From Thermaerobacter sp. FW80 (lineage in GTDB: Bacteria; Bacillota; Sulfobacillia; Thermaerobacterales; Thermaerobacteraceae), in the NCBI RefSeq assembly GCF_004634385.1, contig NZ_CP037895.1:2517245-2581244 (forward strand): 64,000 nt of DNA, read 5' to 3'. This document shows, one piece after another, positions 21,767 through 32,539 of this stretch (position 1 is its first letter; every line of letters starts with the position of its first letter). The notes below the pieces were generated by a model, which ran no database searches, had not been told where the DNA came from, and was given only the letters and a program-made list of their open reading frames with translations. The translations under genes were made by a program, and so were the position numbers.

Positions 21767-22308
21767 GCCCATCCCTCCCCGTCGCTGGGCCGCCGCCGGT
21801 CACCTCTCCACCGGCCGCAGCCGTCCCCCGCGGCGCATCCCCCTGGTGCACGCCGAGCCCGCCGGGCCCACGGGGCGACGGGGCCGCCGCCGCCCCTGGG
21901 GCCGGGCGCCGCCGGCCACCGTCGCCCGCCGCCCGGCGCGCGTTGCGCACGGCGATCCCCCGCGGCCGCCCCGCCCTCGGCCTTCGCCGCCCGTCCCGCC
22001 GTCCCTGCCGGAGGCGGCCAGCCGCCGGTCTCGGGGGGTGGACGACCTCGCCGGCGCCGTGAGCGGAACCCGTCCCGACAAGGCCGCTGCGGCCGGTCCC
22101 TCCGCGCCCCTGGCGTCGGGGCCCCCAGCCCTGCGCCCCGTCCCGCCGCCCGCGGCGAGGGCCCGGCGATCGGCGTCGCCGGGCCCCCCGCCGGCTGGTC
22201 CGCCGCGGCCGATCCCGCGGTGGGCCCTGGAGCGCTGCTGACCTGAAGCCCCCTCCCCCGGTGCCCCCGCCGGGCGTCGGCCGGGCCCGCACCGGCTCGG
22301 TGCCGACG
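21767..22308. other. gene-free stretch
   Basis: About 540 bases of extreme GC sequence between malate synthase and the Nramp-like gene. All ORFs here look like composition artefacts rich in Arg, Pro and Gly. No promoter or terminator stood out. Confidence 0.45.
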
Positions 22309-23781
22309 TCACGCCCGCCACAGCTGGCCCAGGACCTGCTGCGCCGTCTGGTAGACGAAGAAGGCATAGAAGAGCGAGAGCGCCACCAGGCCCAGGCGCG
22401 CGAGCCATCCCGGCCGCAGCTCCGGCGGCAGGATCCGGGTGTTGAGCCACAGCAGCGTCAGCCCCCCGACCACGAAGGCCACGCCGGCCATGTTGGCCAC
22501 CAGCAGCACCAGGGTCAGGGGGTTGTAGGCGAACAAGAAGGCCAGCCAGACCGTGACCACGGCCATGATGAGGTAGTAGACCACGCGGATGTCGTCCCGC
22601 GTCCAGCGCCCCAATCCCAGCGACCAGACCAGGTCGGTGAGGTGCCGCACCACGGCGTCGGTGGCGCTGAGCTGGGTCCCCCACAGGACCCAGAAGCCGA
22701 TGAGCAGCACCCAGACCCAGCCGAGACCACCCAGGAAGCGGGAGACCGCCTCGGCCTGGATGGCCGCCACGTCGTAGGTGCCCTTCAACGGCGTCCCCGG
22801 CGCGATCAGGCCCACGGCCAGCAGCACGCACAGGTACATGCCCAGCAGGCAACCGCCGAGGTACAGCGTCCACTGCTCCCACCGGCTGTACCGGAGCCAT
22901 TCGCGGAACCGCGCCAGGCTCTCGGCGGTCAGGTCGAAGATCTTCCCGGTGGTCGAGACCTGCACCTTGCGGCCGCCGATCAGGGCGGGGATGTACCCCA
23001 CCTGGCCGCCCATGCCCCAGCCGCGGTCGCGCATCCAGTTGGAGGCCGCCATGTTGAGCACGCCGCCGGTGGCCGCGTAGCCGGCAAAGCCGCCGATCAG
23101 GGCCCAGTCCACGCGCCCGCCCTCGCCCGAGGGCAGGAACCCGAACTGGAAGAACCCGGCGGCGACGCGGCCCCACCACTCCCAGGGCACCAGCCAGAGG
23201 TCGAGGACGATTAGGCTGGCGAAGATGAAGACCACGGCGAAGGTCGAGACCCGCGTCAGGGTCCGCTCGACCCGCGTCCCGAAGGCGACCACCAGCATGA
23301 CCAGCAGCATCGCCAGGATGCCGTAGACCAGGACCAGCCCGCGATCGGCGTCCGCGGGCAGGCGCCCCAGGTGCAGGGCGGCCAGCGCCGTGGCCGACGA
23401 GGCGGCCCACCCCGGGGACACCGAGAGGATGCAGATCAGCGCCCAGACCGGTCCCCAGAACCACCGGCCGGGCCACAGGCGCATCAGGCCGGGGATGACC
23501 GACTCGCCGGTGGCCAGGGTGTAGCGCTGGCACTCCAGGTTGAAGATCGTCTGCAGCACGGTGGCCACGGTGACGATCCACAGCAGGGCCGGGCCGTACT
23601 GGATCACCGTCCGCGGCCCCAGCAGCCACTCGCCGCTGCCGATGGAGATGCTGATCAGGATGGCGCTGACGCCGACCATCCCGAGGAAGTTGCGCAGGGT
23701 GAAGGGAGGCGGCGCAGGAAGCTCGCCCACCTCCATGGCCGGGCCGAACCCCATGGGCACGGTGCGCACGGCCTTCGCCAC
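22309..23781 (-). CDS. Nramp-related membrane transporter
   Basis: About 490 residues and 11-12 predicted membrane helices in the arrangement of the Nramp/APC-type superfamily. The first helix reads SISIGSGEWLLGP where true Nramp metal transporters have DPGN, so the usual metal-binding Asp/Asn are missing. Helix 6 region is GGVLNMAASNWMRDRG. The GTG start follows GGGAGGGG. It is likely a proton- or sodium-coupled transporter of another substrate; its place next to glycolate oxidase and malate synthase suggests, but does not show, uptake of an organic acid. Confidence 0.75.
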   Translation of the reverse strand: MAKAVRTVPMGFGPAMEVGELPAPPPFTLRNFLGMVGVSAILISISIGSGEWLLGPRTVIQYGPALLWIVTVATVLQTIFNLECQRYTLATGESVIPGLMRLWPGRWFWGPVWALICILSVSPGWAASSATALAALHLGRLPADADRGLVLVYGILAMLLVMLVVAFGTRVERTLTRVSTFAVVFIFASLIVLDLWLVPWEWWGRVAAGFFQFGFLPSGEGGRVDWALIGGFAGYAATGGVLNMAASNWMRDRGWGMGGQVGYIPALIGGRKVQVSTTGKIFDLTAESLARFREWLRYSRWEQWTLYLGGCLLGMYLCVLLAVGLIAPGTPLKGTYDVAAIQAEAVSRFLGGLGWVWVLLIGFWVLWGTQLSATDAVVRHLTDLVWSLGLGRWTRDDIRVVYYLIMAVVTVWLAFLFAYNPLTLVLLVANMAGVAFVVGGLTLLWLNTRILPPELRPGWLARLGLVALSLFYAFFVYQTAQQVLGQLWRA

Positions 23782-24185
23782 GGTTCACCCCTCCCGTCGC
23801 GGAGCGTCCACCCCCGCCGGCAACCCTCCAGTCGCCGCTCCGCATGCCCCGGGCACCCACCGCCAGCGGGGGCGGGCGTCCCGGCCCCGCCAGCGATCCG
23901 CCAACCCGGTGCGCATGCCACCGCCCCCGACCACCGGTCCACCCCCCTGCGACCGGCGGGCCGGGGCGTCCATCCCGCCCGCGCCGGGCTCCTCGCCGCA
24001 CCCTGCGGCGGGCGCCCGGCGGGCCGACTCCTCCGCCCTCCGCGTCGGATCCCGCCCCGGTCCGACGCGACGCCCCCCGCGCCGCCGCCCCGGCGCGCCA
24101 TCCCCCCTCCCCTCCTTCGGGGGCGAACCCGCCCCCGGCGGCTCGCCCCTCCCTCGCCCGACGATCTGACCCGCCCCCATCACCC
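23782..24185. other. gene-free stretch
   Basis: About 400 bases between the Nramp-like gene and the FAD oxidase gene, with no ORF of coding character, no T-tract hairpin and no repeat that stands out. Confidence 0.45.
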
Positions 24186-25598
24186 TTATGACGGGACCGG
24201 CGTCCCCACCACCTTCCCCGGATTGAGGATCCCCAGGGGATCCAGCACCGCCTTGAGGGCGCGCATCAGCTCCACCGCCTCCGCCCCGTGCTCCGCTTCC
24301 AGGTACTTGACCTTGCCCATGCCGACGCCGTGCTCGCCGGTGCAGGTGCCGCCCCGGGCCAGGGCATCGCGGACGATGCGCTCGTTGACCGCCTCGGCCC
24401 GCCGGACCTCGGCCGGATCGTCGGGGTCGACCATGAAGGTCACGTGGTAGTTGCCGTCGCCCACGTGCCCCAGGATGGCGGCCTCGAGGCCGTGTTCCTC
24501 CGCCACCCGGCGGGCGAAGGCGACGGCCGCCGGCAACTGGGAGAGGGGCACGCAGACGTCCGTGGCCATCATGCGGCGACCGGGAGCCGCGGCGGCGATG
24601 GCCAGCGCCGCCTGGTGCCGCGCCTCCCACAGCCGCTCCCGGGCGGCCGGCTCGGTCTCGAAGGCGAAGTCCACGCCCTCTTCCAGGGCGGCCAGCTCCT
24701 GGGCCAGGGCCACCTCCTCGCGGACCGCGGCCTCGGTCCCGGCGAACTCGAGGAACAGGGTGGGCCGCTCGGGATACCGCGTGCCCTTGTACGCGTTGAC
24801 CGCCCGGATCGTCGGGGCATCCACCAGCTCCACGCGGGCGACGGGCACGCCGGCGCGGATCAGGGCCACCGCCACCCGCGCCGCCGCCTCCACGCTGGGG
24901 AAGCTGGCCCGGGCAGCCAGGACGAACTCGGGCAACGGGTAGATGCGCAGGATGGCCTCGGTCACCACCCCGAGCGTGCCCTCGGACCCGACGAAGAGCG
25001 CGGTCAGGTTGTACCCGGCCGACGACTTCACCGCGCGGCTGCCCGTGCGGACCACCCGGCCCCCGGCGAGGACCACCTCGAGCCCCAGCACCTGGTGCTT
25101 CATGGCGCCGTAGCGCACGGCGTTGGTGCCGCTGGCGTTGTTGGCGATCATGCCCCCGATGGTGGCGTCGGCGCCGGGATCGACCGGGAAGAACAGGCCC
25201 TCGCGGGCCAGGCGCTGGTTGAGCCGCGAGCGCGTCACGCCCGGCTGCACCCGCACCAGGAAGTCCTCGGGGCGGACCTCGAGGATGGCGTCCATGCGGG
25301 TCATGTCGAGGCTGATCCCGCCCGCCAGGGGCACCGTGTGCCCCTCGAGGCTGCTGCCCACGCCGAAGGGCACCACGGGCACCCGGTGCCGCGCCGCCCA
25401 TTCCAGGACCGCCCGCACGTCGTCGGTCGACTCGGGGTAGACCACCGCATCGGGCAGGCGAGGCCGGTGGTAGCTGAAGTCGTGGCTGTGGTGCTCGCGC
25501 ACCGCCTGCCCGGTGCCCACCTTGCGGGGGTCGCCCAGCAGCGATCGCAGCTCGTCGAGTTGCGTCGGCGTCGGCCGGTTCAGCGACGGTGCCGGCAC
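24186..25598 (-). CDS. FAD-linked oxidase of the D-lactate/glycolate dehydrogenase family
   Basis: About 470 residues: a PCMH-type FAD domain (VVPFGVGSSLEGHTVPLAGG near 85, IGGMIANNASGTNAVRYG near 145, VKSSAGYNLTALFVGSEG near 187) and a C-terminal cap with HVGDGNYHVTFM near 390 and TGEHGVGMGKVKY near 430, whose His residues are conserved in D-2-hydroxyacid oxidases. The GTG start is preferred because the run GGAGGGAGGG sits just before it. It lies 180 bases after glcF on the same strand and is a second GlcD-type subunit, possibly with another 2-hydroxyacid as substrate. Confidence 0.92.
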   Translation of the reverse strand: MPAPSLNRPTPTQLDELRSLLGDPRKVGTGQAVREHHSHDFSYHRPRLPDAVVYPESTDDVRAVLEWAARHRVPVVPFGVGSSLEGHTVPLAGGISLDMTRMDAILEVRPEDFLVRVQPGVTRSRLNQRLAREGLFFPVDPGADATIGGMIANNASGTNAVRYGAMKHQVLGLEVVLAGGRVVRTGSRAVKSSAGYNLTALFVGSEGTLGVVTEAILRIYPLPEFVLAARASFPSVEAAARVAVALIRAGVPVARVELVDAPTIRAVNAYKGTRYPERPTLFLEFAGTEAAVREEVALAQELAALEEGVDFAFETEPAARERLWEARHQAALAIAAAAPGRRMMATDVCVPLSQLPAAVAFARRVAEEHGLEAAILGHVGDGNYHVTFMVDPDDPAEVRRAEAVNERIVRDALARGGTCTGEHGVGMGKVKYLEAEHGAEAVELMRALKAVLDPLGILNPGKVVGTPVPS

Positions 25599-25779
25599 CC
25601 CCCTCCCTCCCTCCATCGACGGCCCGGCCCTTCCGGCCTGGACCGATCCTTGCGCAGCGCCCCCATGGCGACGGTACGCCGGCGAGCCGCTCCCCACCCG
25701 GCGCCGTCGCCCCCGGAGTCGCCGCGGGGCGCCCTGGTGAGGCCCGGCGTCCCTGGATCCGCGGGACCCGCCGGCCGCC

Positions 25780-27255
25780 TCAGCCGTAGGCCTCGGCCAA
25801 GACCTCCACCGTGTGGACGACGGGCAGCGACAGGCCCTCCCGTTCCAGCCCCTGCCGGATCTGCACCAGGCAGCCGATGTTGCCCGTGGCCACCGCCTGG
25901 GCGCCGCTGCGGCGGATGCTGGCCACCTTGCGCGCCTGCAGCCGCCGGGCCAGGTCGGGATGCTCCAGGTTGTAGGTGCCCGCCGATCCGCAGCAGAGGT
26001 CGGGCTCGTCCAGCTCCACCAGCTCCAGGTTCGGGATGGCGGCCAGCAGCCGCCGGGGCGCCTCCCGGACCCCCTGGCCGTGGGCCAGGTGGCAGGCGTC
26101 GTGGTAGGCGACCCGGCGGGGTGCCGGCAGCGGCCCCGGTGCGCGGGGGCCCAGTTCGTCCAGGAACTCGGCCACGTCCCGCACCCGGGCGGCCAGGGCC
26201 CGCGCGCGCTCCTCCGCCGGGTGCCCGGCGAAGAGGTGGCCGTACTCCCGCATCGCCGAACCGCAGCCGGCGGCGTTGACCACCACGGCGTCCACGTCCG
26301 CGGGAAAGGCGCGGAGGTTGCGGGCGGCCAGGCGCCGCGCCCGCTCCAGGTCGCCGGCGTGCAGGGGCAGGGCCCCGCAGCAGCCCTGGACCGGCGGCAC
26401 CACCACCTCGACGCCGTTGGCCGCCAGCACCTGGGCGGTGGCGCGGTTGATCCGCGGCGCCAGGACCTGCTGGACGCACCCGACGAGCAGGGCGACGCGG
26501 GCCCGGCGACGGCCGCGGGCGGGGATGACGCGGGGCAGCGGGTCGGGCGGAGGCACCCGGGGTGGCGCCAGCTCCAGCAACGCCACCAGCTGCCGCAACA
26601 GCCGCCGGAGCGGGCTGGAAGCCTCGGCCGCTCCCGCGGCGGCCACCGCCGGGGCGAACCCCGCCGCGGGATCGACCGATCCGGGGGCGACTGGCGAGCC
26701 CGCCGCTTCGCCGCCCGCACCCCCGGCGGCGGCCGTCCCATCGGCGGCGCCGGCCGTCGGCGAGTCACCGGCGACGGCGGCCGCGGACCCCCGGGGCTCG
26801 GCCGCCAGCCGCCCCAGGGCGCCCCGGAGACGGGGCCCGACGGCCGCCGCCAGCCGCACCGCGCGGCGGAACCGCCGGGGATCGGTCAGCGTGGCCAGCA
26901 GGGCGAACCGCAGCCACCGCTCCGTCCGCGGCCGGGGGGCCTGCGCCTCGCGCAGGGCCCGGAAGGGGGTCAGCAGCTCGCCGTAGCGGACCCCGGAGGG
27001 GCACGCAGAGACGCAGGCGAGGCAGCCCAGACAGCGGTCCACGTGGGCGGCCACGCTGCCGCCCACGGGGATGCGCCCCTCCAGCGCCTCCTTCATCAGG
27101 TAGATGCGCCCGCGGGGCGAGTCCATCTCCTCGCCCAGCAGCAGGTACGTGGGGCAGGCGCTCAGGCAGAAGCCGCAGTGGACGCAGGCATCGACCGCCG
27201 CGGCCATGGCGGGGCCGGCGGGCCCCAGGCGGTCCACCGGGATCTGGTGCTGCAC
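25780..27255 (-). CDS. glcF: glycolate oxidase iron-sulfur subunit
   Basis: About 491 residues. Two 4Fe-4S motifs ([12 protein letters not shown] near 24 and [12 protein letters not shown] near 74) are followed by two CCG domains ([14 protein letters not shown] near 294; [14 protein letters not shown] near 428), the GlcF/LutA plan that passes electrons from the flavin subunit to quinones at the membrane. Between the halves (about 165-220) sits a Gly/Ala-rich insertion not typical of the family. It is the third gene of the glcD-glcE-glcF operon. Confidence 0.94.
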   Translation of the reverse strand: MQHQIPVDRLGPAGPAMAAAVDACVHCGFCLSACPTYLLLGEEMDSPRGRIYLMKEALEGRIPVGGSVAAHVDRCLGCLACVSACPSGVRYGELLTPFRALREAQAPRPRTERWLRFALLATLTDPRRFRRAVRLAAAVGPRLRGALGRLAAEPRGSAAAVAGDSPTAGAADGTAAAGGAGGEAAGSPVAPGSVDPAAGFAPAVAAAGAAEASSPLRRLLRQLVALLELAPPRVPPPDPLPRVIPARGRRRARVALLVGCVQQVLAPRINRATAQVLAANGVEVVVPPVQGCCGALPLHAGDLERARRLAARNLRAFPADVDAVVVNAAGCGSAMREYGHLFAGHPAEERARALAARVRDVAEFLDELGPRAPGPLPAPRRVAYHDACHLAHGQGVREAPRRLLAAIPNLELVELDEPDLCCGSAGTYNLEHPDLARRLQARKVASIRRSGAQAVATGNIGCLVQIRQGLEREGLSLPVVHTVEVLAEAYG

Positions 27256-27333
27256 GGGTCAGCCCCCTCCCCCGTTCCCGTCGTCGCCGTGCCGTCGCGG
27301 CCGCGTCGGGGATCGGGCCCACCGGCGCGGGGC

Positions 27334-28638
27334 TCAGACGCCCTCCTCCCACGGAAGGGGCGGCAGGCGGCCGTGGGGATCGAAGACCCGCTTGAGGGCC
27401 TGAGCCACCGCGGTGCCGGCGGGCGGCACCAGGTACCCGCCGGGCCACGGGCCGCTGCCCGCCCAGAGCAGGGCCGGCACCGCCGCCGCTCGCAGGGCCG
27501 GCAGCAACGCCTCCCAGGCCGGTTCGTCCGGGAAGAGGACCCACGCCGCCGTGGCCGCCTGGCTGTGCAGGCGCCGGGCGCCGTGGCGGTCGAGCAGCGC
27601 GTCCAGCTCGGGCATCAGGGCCGGCCGGCTGTAGAGCCGCAGCAGGGGGCCCCCGTCCGCCCGGCCCGCATCCCGCCTCCCCGCCCACGCCAGCTCCCGC
27701 AGGGCGGTCCAGAGCCGGCGCTCCGCTGCACCCGCCAGCACCTCGGCCGCCGGGGGGCGACCGGTGGCCTCGCGCACGCATTCGATCACCCGATCGGCCC
27801 AGCCGCGGAGGATGGCCGCGGGACCGCCGATCCGGACCAGGAGCAGGTAGGCCGACCCCGCCGGCTCGGTGGGCGCCGCGGGGGCGACCTCCGCCGGGAG
27901 GAGCCCGTCGAGGACGCCGGGCGCCGCGACCTCGAGGGCGTGGGGCTCCAGCGGCGAGCGGTAGAGGGCCCGCAGGGCGGTGGCGGCCTCGGCGACGTCG
28001 GGACAGGCCAGGACCACGGTGAGGAACTCCTCGGGGCGGGGGAAGACCTTGAAAGTCAGCTCGGCCAGCACGGCGAACCGACCCATGCTGCCGCAGAGGA
28101 ACTTGGGCAGGTCGTACCCGGCGGCGTTCTTCACCACCCGTCCCCCCGCGCGCACCACCCGCCCCTCGCCGTCGACGCAGGTGACCCCCAGCACGAAGTC
28201 GCGGACGCCACCGTACCGCAGCCGGCAGGCCCCCGAGACCCCCATGGCCACGGTGCCGCCCACGGTGGCGCCGGCGTCGACCAACAGCGGGTCGAAGGGC
28301 AGGTATTGCCCGTGCTCGGCCAGCAGGGCCTCCAGGGCGGCGACGGGCGTCCCGGCGCGGACCGTCACCGTGAACTCCGCCGGGTCGTACTCCACCACCC
28401 CCGCCAGGCCGGTGGTGTCCAGGACCAGGACGTCATCCGCGGCCCAGGGGTTCGCGGCGTCCCGCCCCCCGCCGGCCGGCGGCGCCGGCGCCGCCTCCCA
28501 GGACCGCACCTTGGTGCCGCCACCCCGGGGCAGCACCCGGCGGGCCTCGCGCACCAGGCGGGCCAGCTCCTCGAGGGAGGCGGGCCGGACGACGGCCGCC
28601 CGCTCCGGCCCCCCGTCGGGCCGCCCGGCGGCGGTCAC
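27334..28638 (-). CDS. glcE: glycolate oxidase FAD-binding subunit
   Basis: About 434 residues. The PCMH FAD-binding fold is clear ([12 protein letters not shown] near 38, [16 protein letters not shown] near 123, [20 protein letters not shown] near 170), while the C-terminal cap is short and lacks the catalytic His pair of GlcD, as in known GlcE subunits. The GTG start overlaps the glcD stop in GTGA, so translation is coupled. It carries one copy of the dispersed word GCCGGTTCGTCCG at 27518-27530. Confidence 0.92.
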   Translation of the reverse strand: MTAAGRPDGGPERAAVVRPASLEELARLVREARRVLPRGGGTKVRSWEAAPAPPAGGGRDAANPWAADDVLVLDTTGLAGVVEYDPAEFTVTVRAGTPVAALEALLAEHGQYLPFDPLLVDAGATVGGTVAMGVSGACRLRYGGVRDFVLGVTCVDGEGRVVRAGGRVVKNAAGYDLPKFLCGSMGRFAVLAELTFKVFPRPEEFLTVVLACPDVAEAATALRALYRSPLEPHALEVAAPGVLDGLLPAEVAPAAPTEPAGSAYLLLVRIGGPAAILRGWADRVIECVREATGRPPAAEVLAGAAERRLWTALRELAWAGRRDAGRADGGPLLRLYSRPALMPELDALLDRHGARRLHSQAATAAWVLFPDEPAWEALLPALRAAAVPALLWAGSGPWPGGYLVPPAGTAVAQALKRVFDPHGRLPPLPWEEGV

Positions 28639-30167
28639 CGTCGCTCCCCCCTGCGCCCGCCGGCCGCCGCCACCGGATCGCCCGGCCCGGCCCCGCGGCC
28701 GCCCTCCGCCGGTCCCCGGGACGCCTCGTCGCGCGGCGCCGGGCCGGCAGCAGTGCCCCGTGCCGGCGCCGGTTCGTCCGGGAAGACCTTCCCCGGGTTC
28801 GCCAGCTCGTCGGGATCGAAGGCGCGGCGGATGCGACGCATCAGGTCCAGGGTCACGGGATCGAACAGCCGCGGGAGGAAGCGGCGCTTCTCCAGCCCCA
28901 CGCCGTGCTCGCCGGTGATGGATCCCCCCAGCTCGATGCAGGCCTCGATGATGGCGGCGGCCAGCTCCTCCGCCCGCTCCACCGTCTCCGGCGAGCGGTC
29001 GTCCAGGAGGATCAGCGGGTGGAGGTTGCCGTCGCCGGCGTGGAAGACGTTGGCCACCCGCAGGCCGTGCCGCGCCGCCAGCGCCTGGATGCGGGCCAGG
29101 GCCTCCCCCAGCCGGGTCCGGGGCACCACGCCGTCCTGGACCAGGTAGCCGAGGCTGATGTGGCCGACGGCGGAGAAGGCGCTCTTGCGCCCCTTCCACA
29201 GGCGCATGCGCTCGGCCTCGTCCCGGGCGAGGCGGACCGCCTGGGGCCCCGAGCCCTCGATGACCGCCATCAGGCGCCGGAGGTCGGCCTCCACCTCGTC
29301 CCGCGGCCCGTCGAGCTCGACGATCAACACCGCGCCCGCGTCCCGCGGGTAGCCGGCGCCGACGGCGGCCTCGGCGGCCTCGATGGCCAGGCGATCCATG
29401 ATCTCCATGGCCGCCGGCAGGAGCCCCGCGGCCACCACCGCGCTGACGGCGTCCCCCGCCTGCTCCAGGCGCTGGTAGGCCGCCAGCACGGTCCGCACCG
29501 CCTCCGGGCGGGGCAGCAGCCGGACGGTCACCTCGACCACCACCCCGAACTGGCCCTCGGCGCCCGTGAAGAGCCCCGGCAGGTCCGGGCCCGCCACGTC
29601 GAGGCTCGCACCGCCCACCTCCACCGTCTCGCCCGTGGCCAGCACGACCTTCATGCCGAGCACGTGGTTCGCGGTCATCCCGTACTTCAGGCAGTGGGCG
29701 CCACCGGAGTTGAACGACACGTTGCCCCCGATGGTGCAGATCACCTGGCTCGAGGGGTCGGGCGCGTAGTAGAGCCCGTAGGGGGCGGCCGCCTTGCTGA
29801 TCTGCAGGTTCACCACGCCAGGTTCGACCACCGCCAGCCGCTGGTCAGGATCCAGGTGCAGGATGCGGTTCATGCGGTTCAGGGCGATGACGATCCCGCC
29901 GGGTACGGGCACCGCGGCTCCGGAGAGGCTGGTGCCGCTGCCCCGGGCGACGAAGGGCACGCCGTGCTCCCGGCACAGCCGCACCGTCGCCGCCACCTGC
30001 TCCCGGGACGTGGGCAGCACCACCGCCAGCGGCCGGGCCCGGAAGACCGTCAACCCGTCGCACTCGTAGGCCGCCAGCTGGGCCGGGTCCGTATGCATCG
30101 CCCCCGGCGGGTAGAGTCGCCGCAGTGCGGCGAGGAAGGCCGCCGTCCGCCCCGCCTCCATGGCCAT
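28635..30167 (-). CDS. glcD: glycolate oxidase catalytic flavin subunit
   Basis: About 510 residues, oxidising glycolate (or D-lactate) to glyoxylate (or pyruvate) with FAD. Motifs: [20 protein letters not shown] near 75, [19 protein letters not shown] near 145, [18 protein letters not shown] near 375 and [16 protein letters not shown] near 415. The last 45 residues are a Pro/Ala/Gly-rich tail. It is the first gene of glcD-glcE-glcF, and the upstream intergenic region holds a perfect palindrome that may be its operator. Confidence 0.95.
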   Translation of the reverse strand: MAMEAGRTAAFLAALRRLYPPGAMHTDPAQLAAYECDGLTVFRARPLAVVLPTSREQVAATVRLCREHGVPFVARGSGTSLSGAAVPVPGGIVIALNRMNRILHLDPDQRLAVVEPGVVNLQISKAAAPYGLYYAPDPSSQVICTIGGNVSFNSGGAHCLKYGMTANHVLGMKVVLATGETVEVGGASLDVAGPDLPGLFTGAEGQFGVVVEVTVRLLPRPEAVRTVLAAYQRLEQAGDAVSAVVAAGLLPAAMEIMDRLAIEAAEAAVGAGYPRDAGAVLIVELDGPRDEVEADLRRLMAVIEGSGPQAVRLARDEAERMRLWKGRKSAFSAVGHISLGYLVQDGVVPRTRLGEALARIQALAARHGLRVANVFHAGDGNLHPLILLDDRSPETVERAEELAAAIIEACIELGGSITGEHGVGLEKRRFLPRLFDPVTLDLMRRIRRAFDPDELANPGKVFPDEPAPARGTAAGPAPRDEASRGPAEGGRGAGPGDPVAAAGGRRGERR

Positions 30168-30239
30168 CGCCCCCGCTCCGGGGTTCGTCGTCTCGCCGTC
30201 CGCCTTTGGGGGAATTCGCCGTCGGTGGCATCTCGCCTT

Positions 30240-30256
30240 AGGAATTCTTAATTCCT
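30240..30256. promoter_or_regulatory. palindrome upstream of glcD, candidate operator
   Basis: AGGAATT-CTT-AATTCCT is a perfect 7-bp inverted repeat in an A/T-rich island of otherwise very GC-rich DNA, about 75 bases upstream of the glcD start and within the divergent region shared with the PAP2-GDPD gene. The shape fits a dimeric repressor such as a GntR- or LacI-type regulator; which one is unknown. Confidence 0.5.
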
Positions 30257-30460
30257 TGTGATCGACCGAGTTCCTGGTGCCGCCGCGGCGCTGGGCCGGT
30301 GCCGCCGCGCCGCGCGGCGGCCGGTCGGTGGCCCCAGGGCGGTCCGGGCAACAGCCCTGGCGGACGAACGCGGCCCTGCGGCGCCGGTAGGAACGGGGTC
30401 GTGGGGCCGCGAAATCAGCGACGGCGATCCGGCACCGGCGCGGGAGACGGAGGCGGTGCC

Positions 30461-32539
30461 GTGGCCTGGCCGCGGCGGAACGGGGGCGGTGCCGTGTTCG
30501 ACGGCGACGGCATCCGGGTGCTCCAGCAGGTGGCGACGCCCGGCCTCGATGCGGTGGCCCAGCTCTTCACGTACCTGGGCAGCGAGTACTTCTACATGCT
30601 GGTCCTGCCCTTCGTGTACTGGTGCCTGGACCGGCGGCGCGGCCACCAGCTGGCCTTCCTCTTCCTCGCGTCGATGTGGCTCAACGGGTTCCTGAAGGAT
30701 CTGGCCAACCTGCCGCGGCCCTCGGCCCTCTTCGACGGGGTGCGCGTGCTGGTGCGGGAGACGAGCCCGGGCTTCCCCTCCGGCCACGCCCAGGGCGCCA
30801 TGACGCTGTTCGGCTACCTGTGGCTCGAGTACCGCGTCCGCTGGTGGCGCGCGGTGGCGCCGGCGCTGATCGCCCTGATCGCCTTCTCGCGGCCCTACCT
30901 GGGCGTGCACTACCTGGGGGACACCCTGGGCGGACTGGCCATCGGGGCGGCCGTGGTGGCCGCCTTCCGCTGGGGGTTCCGGCGGGGACTGGGCGGGGCC
31001 TGGCCACGCCGCCGCAAGCGGGTGGCGACCGTGGTGGTCCCCCTGCTGCTCCTGCCGCTCTACGGCGAGTCCGTCGCCTACCAGACCCTGGGCTTCCTCA
31101 TGGGGTTCCTGGCCGGCGACCTCGACGCCTTCGCGGCCTTCCCCTTGCGCACCCCGGCGCCGGCGCGGGTGGCCATCGCCCGGTGGGTGGTGGGCATGGC
31201 CGGCTTCGCCGCCCTCTATGCCCTCCACGGGGCGCTGATCCCCAACGGGCTGCCAGAACTCCCCGGCTACGCCCTGCTGGGCCTCTGGGTGACCGCCGGG
31301 GCGCCCTGGTGTTTCCACCGCCTGGGGCTGGCGGACCCGTCGGCGCGGACCGCGGCAGCAGGGAGCCCGGCGGCGGGGCCGGGCGATGCCCCCGCCGGCG
31401 CCGGGCCGGCCGGGTCCGAGGGCGCCGATCCGGACGGGCTCCCCGGCGCGTCGGGCCGCCCGATGCGAGGCGGCGGGCCGGCCGGCGGGCGACCGGCTCA
31501 GCGGCTGGGGCGGCTCGCCCTCGGATTGCTGGCCGCCGCGGTGGTGGGCAGCGTCCTCGCCCGGCCGCCGGTGCCCCGGGAGGCGTTCGGCCCGATGGCC
31601 GGGCCGTCCCCCGACCGGCCGCTGCCGCTGGTCATCGCCCATCGGGGCGGGGATCGGCGCCCCGAGAACACGCTGGCCAGCTTCCGGTACGCCGCGGCGC
31701 TGGGCGCGGACTGGGTGGAGCTGGACGTCCACCGCATCGCCGACGGCGCCCTGGTGGTGCTCCACGACGAGACCGTCGACCGGACCACCGACGGCTCCGG
31801 CGACGTCCACGCCATGACGCTGGAGCAGGTGAAGGCCCTGGATGCCGGGTACCGCTGGACGCCCGACGGCGGCCGCACCTACCCCTACCGCGGCCGGGGG
31901 CTGAGGATCCCCACCCTGGAGGAGGTCCTCGCGGCGCTGCCCCGCCAGCGGCTGCTGATCGAGCTCAAGGACGACGATCCCCGGCTGGCCGAGGACGTGG
32001 CCCGCACGCTGCGGGAGCACGGCGCCACCCGGCGCGTGATGGTGGCCTCCTTCCACGACCGCACCCTGCGCCACTTCCGCGCGGTGGCGCCCGAGGTGCC
32101 CACCAGCCTCGCCAGCGGGGAGGCGCTGCGGTTCGTGGTGGCGCAGCGGCTCGGCCTGACGCCCTTCCTGCGGCCGCCGGGGGTGGCGTTGCAGGTGCCC
32201 GAGTACCACGGCCCCCTCAAGGTCTTCGCGGCGGGACTCGTCCGTCTCGCCCACGACCGCGGGCTGGAGGTCCACGCCTGGACGGTCAACGACCCCCGCA
32301 AGATGGAGCAGCTCTTCCTCGCCGGGGCCGACGGGATCGTGACGGACCGGCCGGACCTGGCCCTGGCGGTGCGGTCCCACCTGTTCGGGCCCCCGGGCGC
32401 GGGCGGGGCCGCGGACGCCGGCCGTGCGCCCGCCGGGGGGCGCCGGCCGCGGCCGGGGCTTCACCCGGATCCAGGCTCCGTGGGCTCCACCGCCTTCGCG
32501 CCGGTCGGCGCCGTCCGCGACCGCGCAAGCAGCCGCTGA
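30461..32539 (+). CDS. PAP2 phosphatase-glycerophosphodiesterase fusion
   Basis: About 692 residues in one frame. Residues 20-290 are a membrane PAP2 phosphatase with K-x6-RP (KDLANLPRP), PSGH and [12 protein letters not shown], the complete phosphatase signature; several membrane helices surround them. After a Gly/Ala/Pro-rich linker and a further membrane helix (about 350-370), residues 385-640 form a GDPD domain with [29 protein letters not shown] and the closing [20 protein letters not shown]. Both active sites look intact, suggesting linked lipid head-group turnover. The GTG start is a choice; the N-terminus could be longer or start at 30495. Confidence 0.88.
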   Translation: MAWPRRNGGGAVFDGDGIRVLQQVATPGLDAVAQLFTYLGSEYFYMLVLPFVYWCLDRRRGHQLAFLFLASMWLNGFLKDLANLPRPSALFDGVRVLVRETSPGFPSGHAQGAMTLFGYLWLEYRVRWWRAVAPALIALIAFSRPYLGVHYLGDTLGGLAIGAAVVAAFRWGFRRGLGGAWPRRRKRVATVVVPLLLLPLYGESVAYQTLGFLMGFLAGDLDAFAAFPLRTPAPARVAIARWVVGMAGFAALYALHGALIPNGLPELPGYALLGLWVTAGAPWCFHRLGLADPSARTAAAGSPAAGPGDAPAGAGPAGSEGADPDGLPGASGRPMRGGGPAGGRPAQRLGRLALGLLAAAVVGSVLARPPVPREAFGPMAGPSPDRPLPLVIAHRGGDRRPENTLASFRYAAALGADWVELDVHRIADGALVVLHDETVDRTTDGSGDVHAMTLEQVKALDAGYRWTPDGGRTYPYRGRGLRIPTLEEVLAALPRQRLLIELKDDDPRLAEDVARTLREHGATRRVMVASFHDRTLRHFRAVAPEVPTSLASGEALRFVVAQRLGLTPFLRPPGVALQVPEYHGPLKVFAAGLVRLAHDRGLEVHAWTVNDPRKMEQLFLAGADGIVTDRPDLALAVRSHLFGPPGAGGAADAGRAPAGGRRPRPGLHPDPGSVGSTAFAPVGAVRDRASSR

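Noticed and set aside
25813-29148. A 1111-residue plus-strand frame opposite glcF-glcE-glcD
   Set aside because: His/Gln/Arg/Gly-rich mirror translation of the genes on the other strand, without motifs.
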